A stretch of DNA of 64,000 bases from Puccinellia tenuiflora (taxonomy: Eukaryota > Streptophyta > Magnoliopsida > Poales > Poaceae): NCBI GenBank assembly GCA_012064385.1, contig QRDG01000025.1:1223358-1287357 (forward strand), written 5' to 3'. Under the pieces are notes generated by a model. The model saw only the letters and a list, made by a program, of their open reading frames with translations, did no database searches and was not told the origin of the DNA. Each line of letters begins with the position of its first letter. Position 1 is the stretch's first letter. Below are positions 44,186-55,356 of the stretch, piece by piece. The translations under genes were made by a program, and so were the position numbers.

Positions 44186-44295
44186 CTGGTCCCACCTGTA
44201 AGGGCCGAGTCAAACACGCTGACCTGACGGAGATGGCCTCCGCCTGGTCCCACCTGTAAGGGCCGAGTCAAACACGCTGACCTGACGGAGATGGC
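44186..44295. repeat. 58-bp tandem duplication in the right MULE terminal region
   Basis: The block beginning CTGGTCCCACCTGTAAGGGC and ending ACCTGACGGAGATGGC occurs twice in a row, 58 bp apart. Similar GGTCCGCGTCTTACAGGTGG motifs are duplicated near the left end (35777-35800, 35848-35870). Variable subterminal repeats of this kind are common in MULEs. Confidence 0.8.
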
Positions 44296-44420
44296 GCAAA
44301 TTGACGGAACGAGTCCTTGCGCACATACTAGGGGCAAAACTGAGGACGATTCCAAGCTAGGGGCAAAACTGAGTACATGGACAGAACTGATGGCAAACGG
44401 ATAATTTACCCATAAAAGAA

Positions 44421-46285
44421 AGTATGCATGATCGAGCATAGTGTGGAAAAAATGTAGAATATGTGGCAAGCCACGCAGCACACTAACTCAAATGATCAAG
44501 CAACTGTATGATAATGAAGAATGACATCAAGTCATGTAATGTAATGATGGATGTTGCATGGCAATGTATCTCGGAACGGCTATGGAAATGCCGTGATAGG
44601 TAGGTATGGTGGCTGTTTTGAGGAAGATAATTGGCTTATGTGTAGGTGAACAAAATGAAGATCTCCCACGGTATTGGATGTACTCGCGAAGTATGCACCA
44701 ATCTTAATGTGAGAGAGGGCAATGCACAGCACCGATGAGGCTAGCAAATATGGAGGTGGAAGTGCTAAATAAAACCAAAACTCAACACTGCATAAGTATG
44801 TTGCAAAAAACTAGCAATTTCAAAGATCCAACAGATGAATAGACACACCCCCAGAGGGATCGTGGAGGCGACACAAGTGCCCCGTTGGCTTCCCCGACCG
44901 TTGCAGTAACTACCCACTAGAAACTTCCTTTCAACTAAGCAGACCTCAAAGATACTTTTTAGCAATGTTGACTTAGGTTGTTTAGTTCAGAAAAGTAAGG
45001 CTCCATGCGCTACTAACACATCTTCACTACTTAGTTCTAACACCATTAACCAACTTAACATTTTAACCATTGGTTAATTTAATGCCTCAAAACAATTGAA
45101 GAGTATCAAATTATCTACACAGTGATTCACAAGACTATGCAGTTTTTATCTATTTCATACCACTATCACATGCATATTATTTTACCGATATAACACATCA
45201 ACCAAGCAACCATAACAACTCTCCAAAAAATATAAGTGAAGAACAAGAGAGTTTAATATCACAACTAGCAGCTCTTAAACCAGATAAAAGCTAAAAGCGA
45301 GAGCTTACTAGAAAACAAACAATAGCTAAGAATACTCAACATGATATAAGCGAAGCAAAGGAGTATTCAAACGAAAAAGCGGAGCGTGTCTCTCTCCCAC
45401 ACAAATGAAACTAGGATCCGACAAAGATATGACCAACAAGAAAAACAAAACAAAACTGAAAGTAAAATATGCTCCAAGCATAGCACATAATATGTAAAGT
45501 GATAAAATATAGTTCAAAGAAGACGACCTTGATAGTCGATGAAGATGAGGGGATGCCTTGGGAATCCCCAAGATTAGACGCTTGATGGTTCTTGATATTC
45601 AGAGGGGATGCCATGGGGGCATCCCAAAGCTTGAGCTCTGATCCATCCTCGGTTCCTTCATTATCCTCTCCTTTGGAACTTAAAAACTCTCTTCACACAA
45701 AACTTCTCATAAACTGATTAGAGGGTTAGTGCTCATAAATTAAAAACTCACATGTGTTCAACTCAAGACAAATTACAATCAACTTATAGGGTATTAGCTA
45801 CTGTATACTAGGCCTCAATGTGACACTCCCCCTCAAGAGAATCACATTGACGATAGTAAAAGAGGCGAATACAAAATAAAGGCAGAATCTGTCAAAACTG
45901 GACAGTCTGTAAAGATCGAATTTTTCGAAGCACTTCTGTAGCTCAAATCAGAAACTTAAAACTAACGAAAGATAGAAAAAAGTATCAGGCTTGCTGTCTA
46001 AAAATATCAGAAAAAGATAAAATTCTGGATATTTTAGGATTTTCGTGCAACAGGCGCACATAATCTGTTTCTACACAGCAAAACAACACCTCACACTTTC
46101 AATGCATTAGAGGCTAAACTTGGCACAAAAAACCAAAACAAAAGGATACAATGGAGTTGCTACAGGAGCAAAAACTCCAAGACTCAAGAAAAGAAAAATC
46201 AAAACTGAAAGTAAAAGATGGGTTGCCTCCCAACAAGCGCTTTTCTTTAAAGCCTTTTAGCTAGGCCCAGTAATTTCAATGATGC
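44421..46285 (-). other. Internal sequence of the outer LTR element, no gene
   Basis: Mostly AT-rich. The stretch GGTTGCCTCCCAACAAGCGC at about 46219 on the plus strand marks the side of the coding part. No gag, protease or polymerase motifs are visible in any frame. Confidence 0.6.
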
Positions 46286-46864
46286 TCACATAAGAATAAG
46301 AGTTGAAATGCACAAGAGATCATCAAGAAGCAAATATAAAATACATTTAATTCTAACCCTCTTCCTATGCATAGGAATCTTGTAAGAAAATAAATCAATG
46401 GAGCATAAAGCATTAAGCATAGGAAGGTAAAGCAAGTGCAACTTCAAAACTTTTAGCATAAAGAGAGGTGTTTTAGTAACATGAGGACTCCGACAACCAT
46501 ATTTTCCTCTCTCATAATAATTTTCAGTAGCATCATGAACAAACTCAACAATATAATTATCACTTAAAACAGGCTTTTCATGATCTACAAGCACATAATT
46601 TCGGTCCATCTCAAAAATAGTGGGATTAAACCCACTTTCAATAGCATTATAATTTTTATTACCAGGTAATATAGGAACATCATCAAGAGCTTTATCATAT
46701 GAATTTTCTAAACACCACTCCTCATTATCATGTATATCATTGGTTGTAGCAAATAAAGGATTATCATAAGATTTATCAATATAGCACGGATTATCATATA
46801 TAACAAGATCATTTTTTATCAAAAAGGGATGTTTCAAATGAATCAATGGGATCATAGCATTCAT
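46286..46864 (-). CDS. Unknown ORF of the outer LTR element, 192 aa
   Basis: The frame begins MNAMIPLIHLKHPFLIKNDL. The first ~110 residues are rich in Asp, Asn and Tyr (for instance FNPTIFEMDRNYVLVDHEKP), and the C-terminal part is hydrophobic and Leu-rich with basic breaks (LKLHLLYLPMLNALCSIDLF, then CILYLLLDDLLCI). It is next to, and about 40 bp downstream of, the 205-codon frame. I recognise no catalytic motif. In place it corresponds to the gag region but does not look like gag. It may be the remnant of a polyprotein in which both frames were once joined. Confidence 0.45.
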   Translation of the reverse strand: MNAMIPLIHLKHPFLIKNDLVIYDNPCYIDKSYDNPLFATTNDIHDNEEWCLENSYDKALDDVPILPGNKNYNAIESGFNPTIFEMDRNYVLVDHEKPVLSDNYIVEFVHDATENYYERGKYGCRSPHVTKTPLFMLKVLKLHLLYLPMLNALCSIDLFSYKIPMHRKRVRIKCILYLLLDDLLCISTLILM

Positions 46865-46906
46865 TCTCCTTCTGTGAGGAAGGACGACAACTAAATAATG
46901 TATGAG

Positions 46907-47524
46907 TTAGAGAGTTACTCTAGTAGAAGGTAGAGATGGGTAGCTACTCCATTCTTCCTCCTTTTGTTCGTCACTCTCCTCCTCTTTTTCATCTAATGAG
47001 CTTCCAATTTCAGCAATTTCCTCTTCCATAGGCTCCTGCATGGAATTAGTCTCTTTATATGGGGGAGATAAACCCTTAAGATATTCAGTAATATAAGCAT
47101 TATCATCTTTGTAATTATCCATGCAATATTTAAGTATAGCTAAACTTTCATATTTATAAGGAGCATCATCAACATTTTCAAGCAAAGAAGCAATTTCATA
47201 AGCACCCTTCCAAGCAACAAATTCTTCTATTTGTTCCACATCATAAAAATCATAGTTTCCCTTAGCATAAGATGCTAAGGTTTCAGTATCATTGCAAGCA
47301 CATTGGAAAGGAAGGTGTTCAAAATTCAAGCAAGATAGAGATTCATCACAACAATAAGATATGTCATATTCAAAGCACAAGTCTCTAGCATAATTGTTCA
47401 GTTGATTTATTATTTTCCATAAATGTATCCCTTTTTGAGACAAGCGGTATTCCTTATAAAATTCCCGTTGTTCCTCCGTGAACCCGCCTTGCCAATAAGA
47501 TCTAGTTTCAAAGAAGTTAACCAT
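46907..47524 (-). CDS. Unknown ORF of the outer LTR element, 205 aa, first gene after the primer site
   Basis: The ATG at 47524 gives MVNFFETRSYWQGGFTEEQR. A helical N-terminal part follows, then a Cys/Tyr-rich segment (CFEYDISYCCDESLSC), an Ala/Glu/Asp-rich middle and a very acidic C-terminus (SSLDEKEEESDEQKEEEWSS). It starts ~180 bp downstream of the primer site, where gag normally starts, yet shows neither a gag core nor a zinc knuckle. The frame has no stop over its length although the element's LTRs have diverged a little. Family not recognised. Confidence 0.5.
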   Translation of the reverse strand: MVNFFETRSYWQGGFTEEQREFYKEYRLSQKGIHLWKIINQLNNYARDLCFEYDISYCCDESLSCLNFEHLPFQCACNDTETLASYAKGNYDFYDVEQIEEFVAWKGAYEIASLLENVDDAPYKYESLAILKYCMDNYKDDNAYITEYLKGLSPPYKETNSMQEPMEEEIAEIGSSLDEKEEESDEQKEEEWSSYPSLPSTRVTL

Positions 47525-47704
47525 TAAGAACAACCAAAGAACTAGGCATACTAATAGAACAGGATAAAAGACTAAAGTAATTTATTTTTTTGGGTTTTAA
47601 AATTTTGCAACAAGAAAATAAACTAAACGAGTAATAAAACAAGCAAGACAAAAACAAAGTAAAGTGATTGAGAGTATGATACTCCCCTTGCTGTAACTCC
47701 AAAG

Positions 47705-47722
47705 TCCCCGACAACGGCGCCA
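47705..47722 (-). other. Primer binding site of the outer LTR element, tRNA-Asp type
   Basis: Reverse complement TGGCGCCGTTGTCGGGGA, one base off the tRNA-Asp complement, 10 nt from the LTR. Confidence 0.87.
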
Positions 47723-47732
47723 GAAAACTGCT

Positions 47733-49330
47733 TGATGGTGTAGATAATAGCGTTGGGTGGTGCCCCAAGCGAAGGCGGTGATGTAGCAAGTAGCTGTTTT
47801 CCCTCGTTAACGAACCGAGGTTTATCAAACCAGTAGGACTTTGAAATCAACAACGAGGTGAACGTCGAGAGACCACTGGCTCTTGATCTTCGACGGATGC
47901 GGACATGCACACACTCAATCAAATACTTTGTCCCCAACGACGGAAAGGTTGTCAATCTTTCCGGTCTCGCAGAAAACAAAGCAGTCAATCGTATAGTGAA
48001 GTGGATGATAATATGAAAAGTAACCAGAAGTGTAATGATAATGAAAAGTAGTAAAATAAGGTTGCAATCAATGTAAAAAGAAGGACTAGGGACCATGGTT
48101 TCACTAGCGGAGCCTCTCAAGCAAACATGATATTCATATGATGGGTAAACAAATTACAGCTGGGCAATTCACAAGATTATATGCCGAACCACCCTAGTTA
48201 TGACAAAGAGAACAAGATAATATTTATGTAGGAATCACGACAAAGAACAAAGACCGTTGAGTCCAACTGTGTCTTTGTCTAAATAGTCCACCGTGGGATC
48301 GCTTAACCAACCTGTCACCCAACGGTATTAAGTTGCAAGCAACAAACTTGCATTAAGAATTGTGCATGATGTAAACAATACTAACATCAAAAGGAGACAT
48401 TAACATCGCTGTTTTATCCCTAGTAGCAACAGCACATCCTTGCCCTTAGACGTTTCTGTCACTCGTGCCCAGGTACAAAAGGGGGAATGAACCTACCATC
48501 TAGCATAAATACTCCCTCTTGGAGATGCACACAATCACTTGGCCAAAGTAACTACGCACATCGGAGAGCATGCAAGAACATAAATGAACATATAAGAATC
48601 AAGCACAATCTGAACATAACTTTATAATCTATCGGATCCCAGCAAACACATCACATAGTATTACAATAGTTGATCTTGATCATGTTAGGCAGCTCACAAG
48701 ATCGTAAACATGAAGCACAAAGGGAGAGAGGCTACCATCTAGCTACTTCCATGACCACGTAGTCCAAGGAGGACTACTCACAAATCATCCCGGAGGGAGG
48801 CATGGCGATGAAGAGCCCTCCGGGATCGATCTCCCCTCCGGCAGGGTGCCGGGATCAACTTCAGAATCACCCCCGAACTAGGGTTTATGGTGGCGGCGCG
48901 CCGGGGTGACTTCTCTAGAAAATAATGGCGCCTCGACATTTTTAGGTTTAATGTGATTTTATAGGCATCGGAGGGGGCCGAGGGGGTGCCCGAGGAGCAG
49001 GGGCGGGCCCCACCCGTGGGTCTAGGGGGCCACGGCAGGAGGCTGCCTCTGCCCTCTGGGTGGCCCCTCAGGGTCCCCTTCGGACTGGAACTCCGTCTTG
49101 GCGTGTAAAAATTCCCCGTAAATTTCCAGCGTGATCCGAGAATATTTCCTGTAGTAAGTTTCTGAAACGAAAAGACAGCAAAAACAGGAAACTGGCACTG
49201 GGCATCTTGTCAATAAGTTAGTCCGACAAAATGCATAAAAGTGGTGGAATAAGATAGTAAAAAACATGTGACAATGTCACCATATTGACATGGATCAATC
49301 AAAAATTATAGATACGTTTGAGACGTATCA
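47733..49330 (-). repeat. 5' LTR of the outer LTR element
   Basis: It runs TGATGGTGTAGATAATAG...GAGACGTATCA and pairs with 21655-23559. Confidence 0.94.
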
Positions 49331-49645
49331 AGGCCTTCTCCAAGTCAATGAACACCATATGGAGGTCCTTCTTTTGCTCCATGTATCTCTCCATAGGTTG
49401 TCGTACCAGGAAGATGGCTTCCATGGTAGACCTTCCAAGCATGAAACCAAATTGATTTTTGGTCACGCTTGTCAATCTTCTTAAGCGGTGCTCAATGGCT
49501 TTCTCCCATAGCTTCATTGTATGGCTCATGAGCTTGATCCCACGGTAATTAGTGCAACTTTGAACATCTCCCTTGTTCTTGAAGATTGGCACTAATATAC
49601 TCTGCCTCCATTCTTCGGGCATCTTGTTTGCCCGAAAAATGAGGT
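49331..49645 (-). pseudogene. 5' coding part of the split RTE-type LINE
   Basis: On the minus strand PEEWRQSILVPIFKNKGDVQ, NYRGIKLMSHTMKLWEK, NQFGFMLGRSTMEAIF and MVFIDLEKA are the fingers/palm start of a non-LTR reverse transcriptase. The last codons (LEKA) continue directly as YDSLPRN at 21654, across the AGGCC duplication. Upstream of about 49645 the LINE ends (5' truncation) in AACAAAATTC-type repeats. Confidence 0.88.
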
Positions 49646-49980
49646 TGAAAATCCAACAAAATTCGTATTTAAAAATTCAAAATCTGACAAAATTCAAATA
49701 TGAACAAAATTTTAAATCCGAACAAAAATTCGAATTTGACCAATTTTGAAATCTAAGCGTTTTCAAATCTACTTTTTTAGAAATATTTTCTAAAATGTAA
49801 AGTAAAATAGAAAATAAACAGAACATAAAAGAAAAGGAAAAGGAAAAAAGAAAAAGAAAAGCAAAAGAAAAAGAAAAAGAAAAAGAAAGAAAAGCGAAAC
49901 AGAAAAAAAAACAATAAACGGGCTGGCCCATGAAGCCAGGGCGGTACACCCAACAAGTCAACCAGGGTGCGCGGCGCGAT
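49646..49980. mobile_element. Right inverted-repeat arm of the unclassified element hosting the LINE
   Basis: AACAAAATTC-type repeats, then a purine tract (AAAAGAAAAAG) at 49830-49900, then CTGGCCCATGAAGCC and AGGGTGCGCGGCGCG: the mirror image of 20108-20547. A small hairpin TTGCCGC-TAAAG-GCGGCAA follows at 49987-50005. Confidence 0.45.
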
Positions 49981-50237
49981 AACTTGTTGCCGCTAAAGGC
50001 GGCAAATAGGGTTCGCCGACAGACACAGTCTTGCAGCGATTGGGGCCGAAGTAGGCCAGTGCCCTGGTTGGGCTTTAATTAGCTTAGGGCCCAGCAACTA
50101 CACTTGTTACGAATCGGAGGGGAGTACTAAAAACGGCGAATCCTATTTGACGCTCGTTGCGTCCTTTAGCCAACAAACGCGTACCCTGCAGCTCAGATTC
50201 GGCGGTAAGTGGGTCGGCCCAGGTACGTTTCCCTTTC

Positions 50238-50678
50238 CTGGTTTTTCCGGTTTTTGGAAAAATCCTCCGAGGTCTCGCTGTTTTAGGTCATGACGGATTT
50301 TGTAGAAGAAGAGGCGGCACGAGGGGGTGCCCGAGGGGGCAGCGGCTAGGGGACACGGACCATGGCGGCAGGGCCCGCCCGTGCATGGGGGCTGTGCCCC
50401 CCCCCCCCCCCCCCCCCACAGTTGCCCTTTTGGCTTCGTTCTTCATTTGTTCGATAAAAAATCTCCGTAAATTTTTGTCCAATCCCAAAAATATTTCGTT
50501 AACAACTTCTCTGAAATACAAAAACAATAGAAAATAGGAACTTGCACTCAGCATCATATTAATAGGTTAGTCCATAAAATTGCTCTAAAATGATATAAAA
50601 AGGTAGTAGAAACATATAGCAATGGTATGAAACAAGCATGGAACAATAGAAAATTATAAATACGTGATACACGTGTCA
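50238..50678 (-). mobile_element. Old Athila-like LTR remnant
   Basis: It resembles the start region of the two minus-strand LTRs: GGTCTCGCTGTTTTAGGTC, a CGAGGGGGTGCCCGAGG block, then ATTTTTGTCC...AATACGTGATACACGTGTCA at the end, equivalent to GATACGTTTGAGACGTATCA. A 20-base C run lies at about 50398-50417. The other end is missing. Confidence 0.6.
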
Positions 50679-53461
50679 GCGTGTTGTGTGATTAGGTTCT
50701 TCAGTCTTGAGTAGTACTGCTTTACGTTTTCCCATCTTATGTCTGAACGCCTTCGCTCCATCCATGGAAGAGAGGCTAGCATCTGGATAGGGTTTCTATG
50801 CCCCTTCAGTGACAGAAATCAACTTGCCAACCACTCCGACACCACACTGCAGACCTAACATGTTATGCATTATTCATGCACTCCGTTGCGGATTCTCCTC
50901 CCTTGACCCAGGCTTGCACCCATTACGAAAGTTTGCAAAATTGCTAGCCAACCTTTGGGCTAAGAATCTGAAGTTTCCTATCCATATTCCTCAATGATAG
51001 ATATGCTCCTCCTAGACATGACTCGTGTGATTTTGGTTTTACTTTCCGTCACTTGGATTGTATGCCTGATTGGGTTTGATGGTTTTACTTCTTGGATAAA
51101 CTTTCTATGAATTTTATGTATTGACATGTCCAGATTTTCATCTACTGCTCTCATGTGTTAGAAATAGTTGTTTTCGGTGTATTGTTTATTGTTAAGAAGC
51201 AAAAAAGTTTATGTAAGCTGATTTTTTTATGATACGCACATGTGTAGTCTTGAATTAAACTCATTTCTTATTTTCTTTTCTATTTCTTTTTTTGGTGTGG
51301 TTATATGCTGAATGTGAAGTGAAGATGGTTTAGTAGTGAGATGTAACTTTGTTCCACGAAGATCATAGGATAGCGTGAGATCAAACTTTCTTACAAGAAG
51401 ATCATAGATGACACAATCGACCCTACTATAGCAGGGTCATATGTAAATTTCATTGCTGAAAACATGTCATATGTAAATTTCATTGCCGAAGATATATTAC
51501 AAATACGAGTCGAGACGTGCATGCACGTGCACTTTTACTAGTACTTTAAAAAGAAGTTCAATAAGAGAAGTCATTATTGTTAGTAGTATTCCATAAATCA
51601 GAGCTTGTGTAATTTGATATCTCTATGCTTGTGTATTCCTATAATTCTGATAGTGTTTAATTCTTATAGAAAATTTCGCGAAAAAACAATTTTTTATTTG
51701 GTCCCTAAGAAAAGATAAAAGTATGTCTCGTAAAAAGTTTTTTATAGCACGAAATTTTTATTTTTTGGTGAGACAAAATAAAATTCATTTTCTTTGCAAT
51801 TATTTGCCGCATGCATATTTTGCGGAAATGTACATCTAAATATTTTTTTCTTGATTTCTACACATGACACGGGGAAGATGCCAATATGTTTAGACTATAC
51901 TTGGTCATTAAACGGTCCGGGCCAAAAAAGGACCAATGCTAAATATCGAGGCCCGAGCCCGACTATGGGTTTGCAAAAATCGGGCCCGAGTCTGACAATG
52001 CACGACCGGCATGACCCAATCACAGCTAAAATTACATTTTTGGTAAGCCTGAGCCCGACCTAGCCGCCTGTCGGGCCGTAAAAAATCAAGCCCGAGCCCG
52101 GCCCAGAATTTTAGGGCGGGGTCAGGTCGGGCTGCCCATGGCCAGGTAAGGTTCAGATTGTGCCTTCTCTGAATTTGACCTGCAAGAGTACACAGTCTTA
52201 AGACGACGCCTACAATGAAAGAAGGCATATTTCCAGGAACGGCCTATCGACTAAGCATAACCTACCAGGGTTACGTCGTTGAATGTCAGAAGTAGCCAGA
52301 GTAAAGAAGTACTTAGTGAACTCAACATACAAAAGGCATATAGATAATACCATTGGCCAAATGGCTCTATGAACTTCTCAGCATCTGTTACGACGAGTAT
52401 ACGGGAGGCACAATATTCATGGTAATAACGAACTAGAAGGAAGTAAAGCTTCATTAATTCAAGATGTTCCTGCTGGATGACAGGAAAGGTACTCTACCAT
52501 TACAAAAGTGCTTAAAGCAGATTTACGTCTTGAAGTCTCAGATTGCTTGTAACAAGGAACATGATAATAGTTTACGGCATCACGCGCCAAGTCAAGTTAG
52601 CTACATATCGGTAAGACTCATAGTCATCGACCATGAAATAAAAGAGATACGTACTACTTAACGACATCATTAAGAGGCAGAAGTCGGAACGTAAGAAAAC
52701 AACAGTCTTGCAGAAAGGCAGTTGACCAGTGAACTCTCCAAAACCACTCTCCTCAAGTAAGCATTGGTGAATGTTTTCATCTAGGCATCATACTGTTTTC
52801 CTCCATCTCGTCATCAAACCGTGGATTCTCCACCTGGCTACCACAGCTCATACCACTAGTTGCCTGCAGGTTGTCCTTAACTGAGCTGTCTTCAGCCTTG
52901 TACTTCACAAACTTCACCACTGTTGCGTCTTCAGTTCCACAATCCTTCCTTTTCCTCATGCCATTTGCCATCACATGCCACACTATAATAAAGGTCGTGG
53001 GATTCCAGGTTCCACAGCCCTTTGCCTATCCCTGTCTACTTTTTAGAGTCTGTCCCACCACCCAATTGCTTATGTGGCCATTTCATGTACACACACGTCA
53101 TCAGGCTTGAGTGGGCTTTTTAGACCCTGCAAAGCCTCATTATAACCCTGAAAAACTCGTTTCCATAGCCCTGTGAAGCCCAGTTTTTCTCTCTCTTCAC
53201 GACCAAACGCTCCCGGTGGCCACCTTCCCCATCCGGTTACCTATCCTTCGACTGGGTCTTATCGGTTGCCTTGCCTTTGGCTGCTGTGATATGCAACCGG
53301 GAAAACAAGTTCCAATCTTCGCTAATATAGACATGGACCGCGGCAGTACTATTTTTTAAGCTCTACATGATACCTTAATTTTTAGTAAGTACTATCTGAA
53401 TAAAGGATAATTTTTATTATTAATTAATCATGTAGCGAGCCAAATCCGTTTAGTAGAGAAC
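50679..53461. other. Low-copy stretch, no confirmed gene; GCCCGAGCCCG-rich block at 51900-52150
   Basis: The block 51900-52150 repeats GCCCGAGCCCG/CGGGCCCGAG motifs in both orientations, as in the subterminal parts of some hAT-type elements; this is a weak call. A minus-strand frame at 52777-52983 (67 codons, Lys/Glu/Ser-rich, containing NGMRKRKDCGTEDATVVKF) could be an exon relic. No family is recognised and no splice-linked partner exon was found. Confidence 0.35.
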
Positions 53462-53752
53462 AAAATTCAGTTTCAGTCAAATCCAATCCCAATCAAACGA
53501 AGTAATCAGAACAACCTACATACTACTTTCAGGAGATGATTCATAGGAACAACACATAAAAATCAGTTCCAGTAAATCCATTCCCAAATCCCAACCAAAC
53601 GAAGTAATCAGAGCATCCTACATACTACTTACAGGAGATGATTCAGAGGAACAACGCACAAAATTCAGTTCCAGTCAAATCCATTACCAACCAAACGAAG
53701 TAATCAGAGCATCCGGCATATTACTTACAGGAGATGATTCAGAGGAACAGCA
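53462..53752. repeat. Minisatellite, ~100-bp unit, about three copies
   Basis: CAAACGAAGTAATCAGA recurs at 53494, 53596 and 53692 (spacing 102 and 96), with AGGAGATGATTCA and TCAGTTCCAGT in each unit. It ends 45 bp before the CACTA terminus. Confidence 0.85.
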
Positions 53753-53796
53753 GGTTCGTAGTTGCGTATCAGCCATGAATTCAACAATTTATATCC

Positions 53797-54205
53797 CACT
53801 ACGGGAGATGCTGGCTTTGCCGTGCGGCCAAAATGCACGGCAAAGGACGCAATACGCACGGTAAAGGCTTTGCCGTGCGTAGGCGGACGGCAAAGACCGC
53901 ACGGCAAAGTCTGGCCCGGCAAAGGGTTTTTTGCCGTGCGCCACTCCGAACACGCACGGCAAAGCCTTTGCCGTGCGGCCTTACCTTTGCCGTGCGGCGC
54001 AACGCTTTGCCGTGCGGAATCCTTTGCCGTGCGGCGCAACGCTTTGCCGTGCGCAATCCTTTGCCGTGCGCCTTCCAGTCGCCACGCACGGCAAAAGTGG
54101 AGGTTTGCCGTGCGCCTCCCATCCACCCGCACGGGAAAGAACTTCCCAGGCATACCCAGGCCAGCTCCTGGCATTTCCTTTGCCGTGCGCATACGCACGG
54201 CAAAG
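53797..54205. repeat. Left terminus and subterminal repeat cluster of the CACTA element
   Basis: It has eleven or so direct copies of TTTGCCGTGCG and several inverted CGCACGGCAAAG copies, spaced 15-40 bp. In En/Spm such motifs bind TNPA. Confidence 0.88.
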
Positions 54206-55356
54206 ACCCTGGGATTTTCCATTTTTCTGCTGTTTTCACTGATATACCACAATATTAATACACAATATTAATACACAGTTAACATACACAGTATAAATAT
54301 AGACAACAACATAATCCAACACAACAACATCATCGAACATCATCCAACATCATTCAACATAATTCTACAAAACCATTAGCATCTCTTTACATTAGATCAA
54401 CATAGCATCAATATAAACATGATCATCATCTCCTTGCTCTTGTCCTTGTCCATCTCCTTGCCCTTCTAGAAGATCAAAAAGAAAGGTGAGATATCAACCT
54501 ATATTCTCTAATATTAGCATTCTAATTCAACAAGTGGCCCTTAATTCACTTTTATAAGACATTATAATTCAATATACTCTAAAATTTCAACAAGTGGCTA
54601 AAATTTCAACTAGATGGCCTCCTTTACAAACTAACAAGTGTGAGACAATAGAATGTAGAGGAACTAAAATTTCAACAAGTGGCATGGAATGGCTAAAATC
54701 TTCAACAAGATCAAAAAGAAGGGTCATGAGATATCAATCTTGCATTCTATTTCATATACTCCATTTGTTCACTAATATAAGACATTATAATTCTAATTAG
54801 CATTCTAATTCATATACTCTGAAATTTCAACAAGTGGCTAAAATTTTCAACTATGTGATGGCATCCTTTACCAACTAAGCAATATAAGATGGCATCCTCC
54901 AACAAGTGATGAATGTAGAGGAACTAACCTTTATTGTAGCTAACTATGTGATGGTCCGGATCCATCTCCTTGTCCGGATCCATCTCCTTGTCCACCATGT
55001 TCTACTAGGTGAAAAGAAAAATAATGAGATTGCTAAATTTCCAACAAGTGTGAGACAATAGAGTAAATTATGCAATTTTCAAGTTATTTTTGGTACAAGT
55101 GTGATCGATGTCATTCTACAACCTAGAAGTGCGTTGGTCACAAGTGTAGGAGAAGTCACCTGCAAACTACGTCAGGCTCCGGATGATGTTTGGATTGTTG
55201 ACGGTCGTCTGAGGTGTCACCGGGCTCTGACCGGGCTGAGGTGCCTGGATGAGCTGCATGTTCGGTATCACCGGGCTCTGACCGGTCTGTTGTTGCAGCT
55301 GCATATGTTGTTCGGGTTAGACAATAAGACAAGAGAAATAGGATGGAGATATTAGG
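54206..55356. other. CACTA internal non-coding region with AT/CA-rich short repeats
   Basis: ATTAATACACA repeats (54255-54290), CATCATCCAACAT repeats (54320-54365) and repeated AAATTTCAACAAGTGGC motifs (54580-54845). No gene was found downstream of the TNPA-like stop. Confidence 0.6.

Larger units (their letters stand above)
35620..44411. mobile_element. Mutator-like element (8.8 kb) with 9-bp target duplication and gene cargo
   Basis: The 9-bp duplication ATAAAAGAA is at 35611-35619 and 44412-44420. The termini are related inverted repeats: GGGTCATTTAACAGATTGCC on the left, and GGGTAAATTATCCGTTTGCC read inward from the right. Both are followed by ACTCAGTTTTGCC blocks. A 9-bp duplication is diagnostic of Mutator elements. 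Inside are a deleted MURA gene, a 307-bp tandem array, a coiled-coil ORF (42084-42515), a tRNA-like Pol III box pair and a spliced GRF zinc-finger gene (43234-43795, minus). The element inserted in the outer LTR element. Confidence 0.93.
21655..49330 (-). mobile_element. Outer LTR retrotransposon (minus strand), split by a MITE, an LTR element and a MULE
   Basis: TSD AGGCC lies at 21650-21654 and 49331-49335. LTRs are 21655-23559 (3' LTR, with a MITE inside) and 47733-49330 (5' LTR). The tRNA-Asp primer site is 47705-47722, and a polypurine-like tract (reverse strand AAGCTTGGGGATGC) lies at 23560-23573. Without the MITE, the inner LTR element and the MULE the element is about 7.5 kb. It encodes two frames (46907-47524 and 46286-46864) of no known domain, and no gag, protease, reverse transcriptase or integrase that I recognise. 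It is therefore a non-autonomous element, probably of the Athila-like supergroup given the primer site and leader layout. Confidence 0.9.

Noticed and set aside
52777..52983. A real small gene on the minus strand
   Set aside because: The frame has plausible composition but no recognised family, no upstream promoter and no partner exons. It is mentioned only as a possible exon relic.
53725..54271. Long overlapping frames on both strands at the CACTA left end (up to 175 codons)
   Set aside because: They are created by the TTTGCCGTGCG repeats, which lack stop codons in several frames. The peptides are repeats of CRA/VR/GK patterns without any domain.
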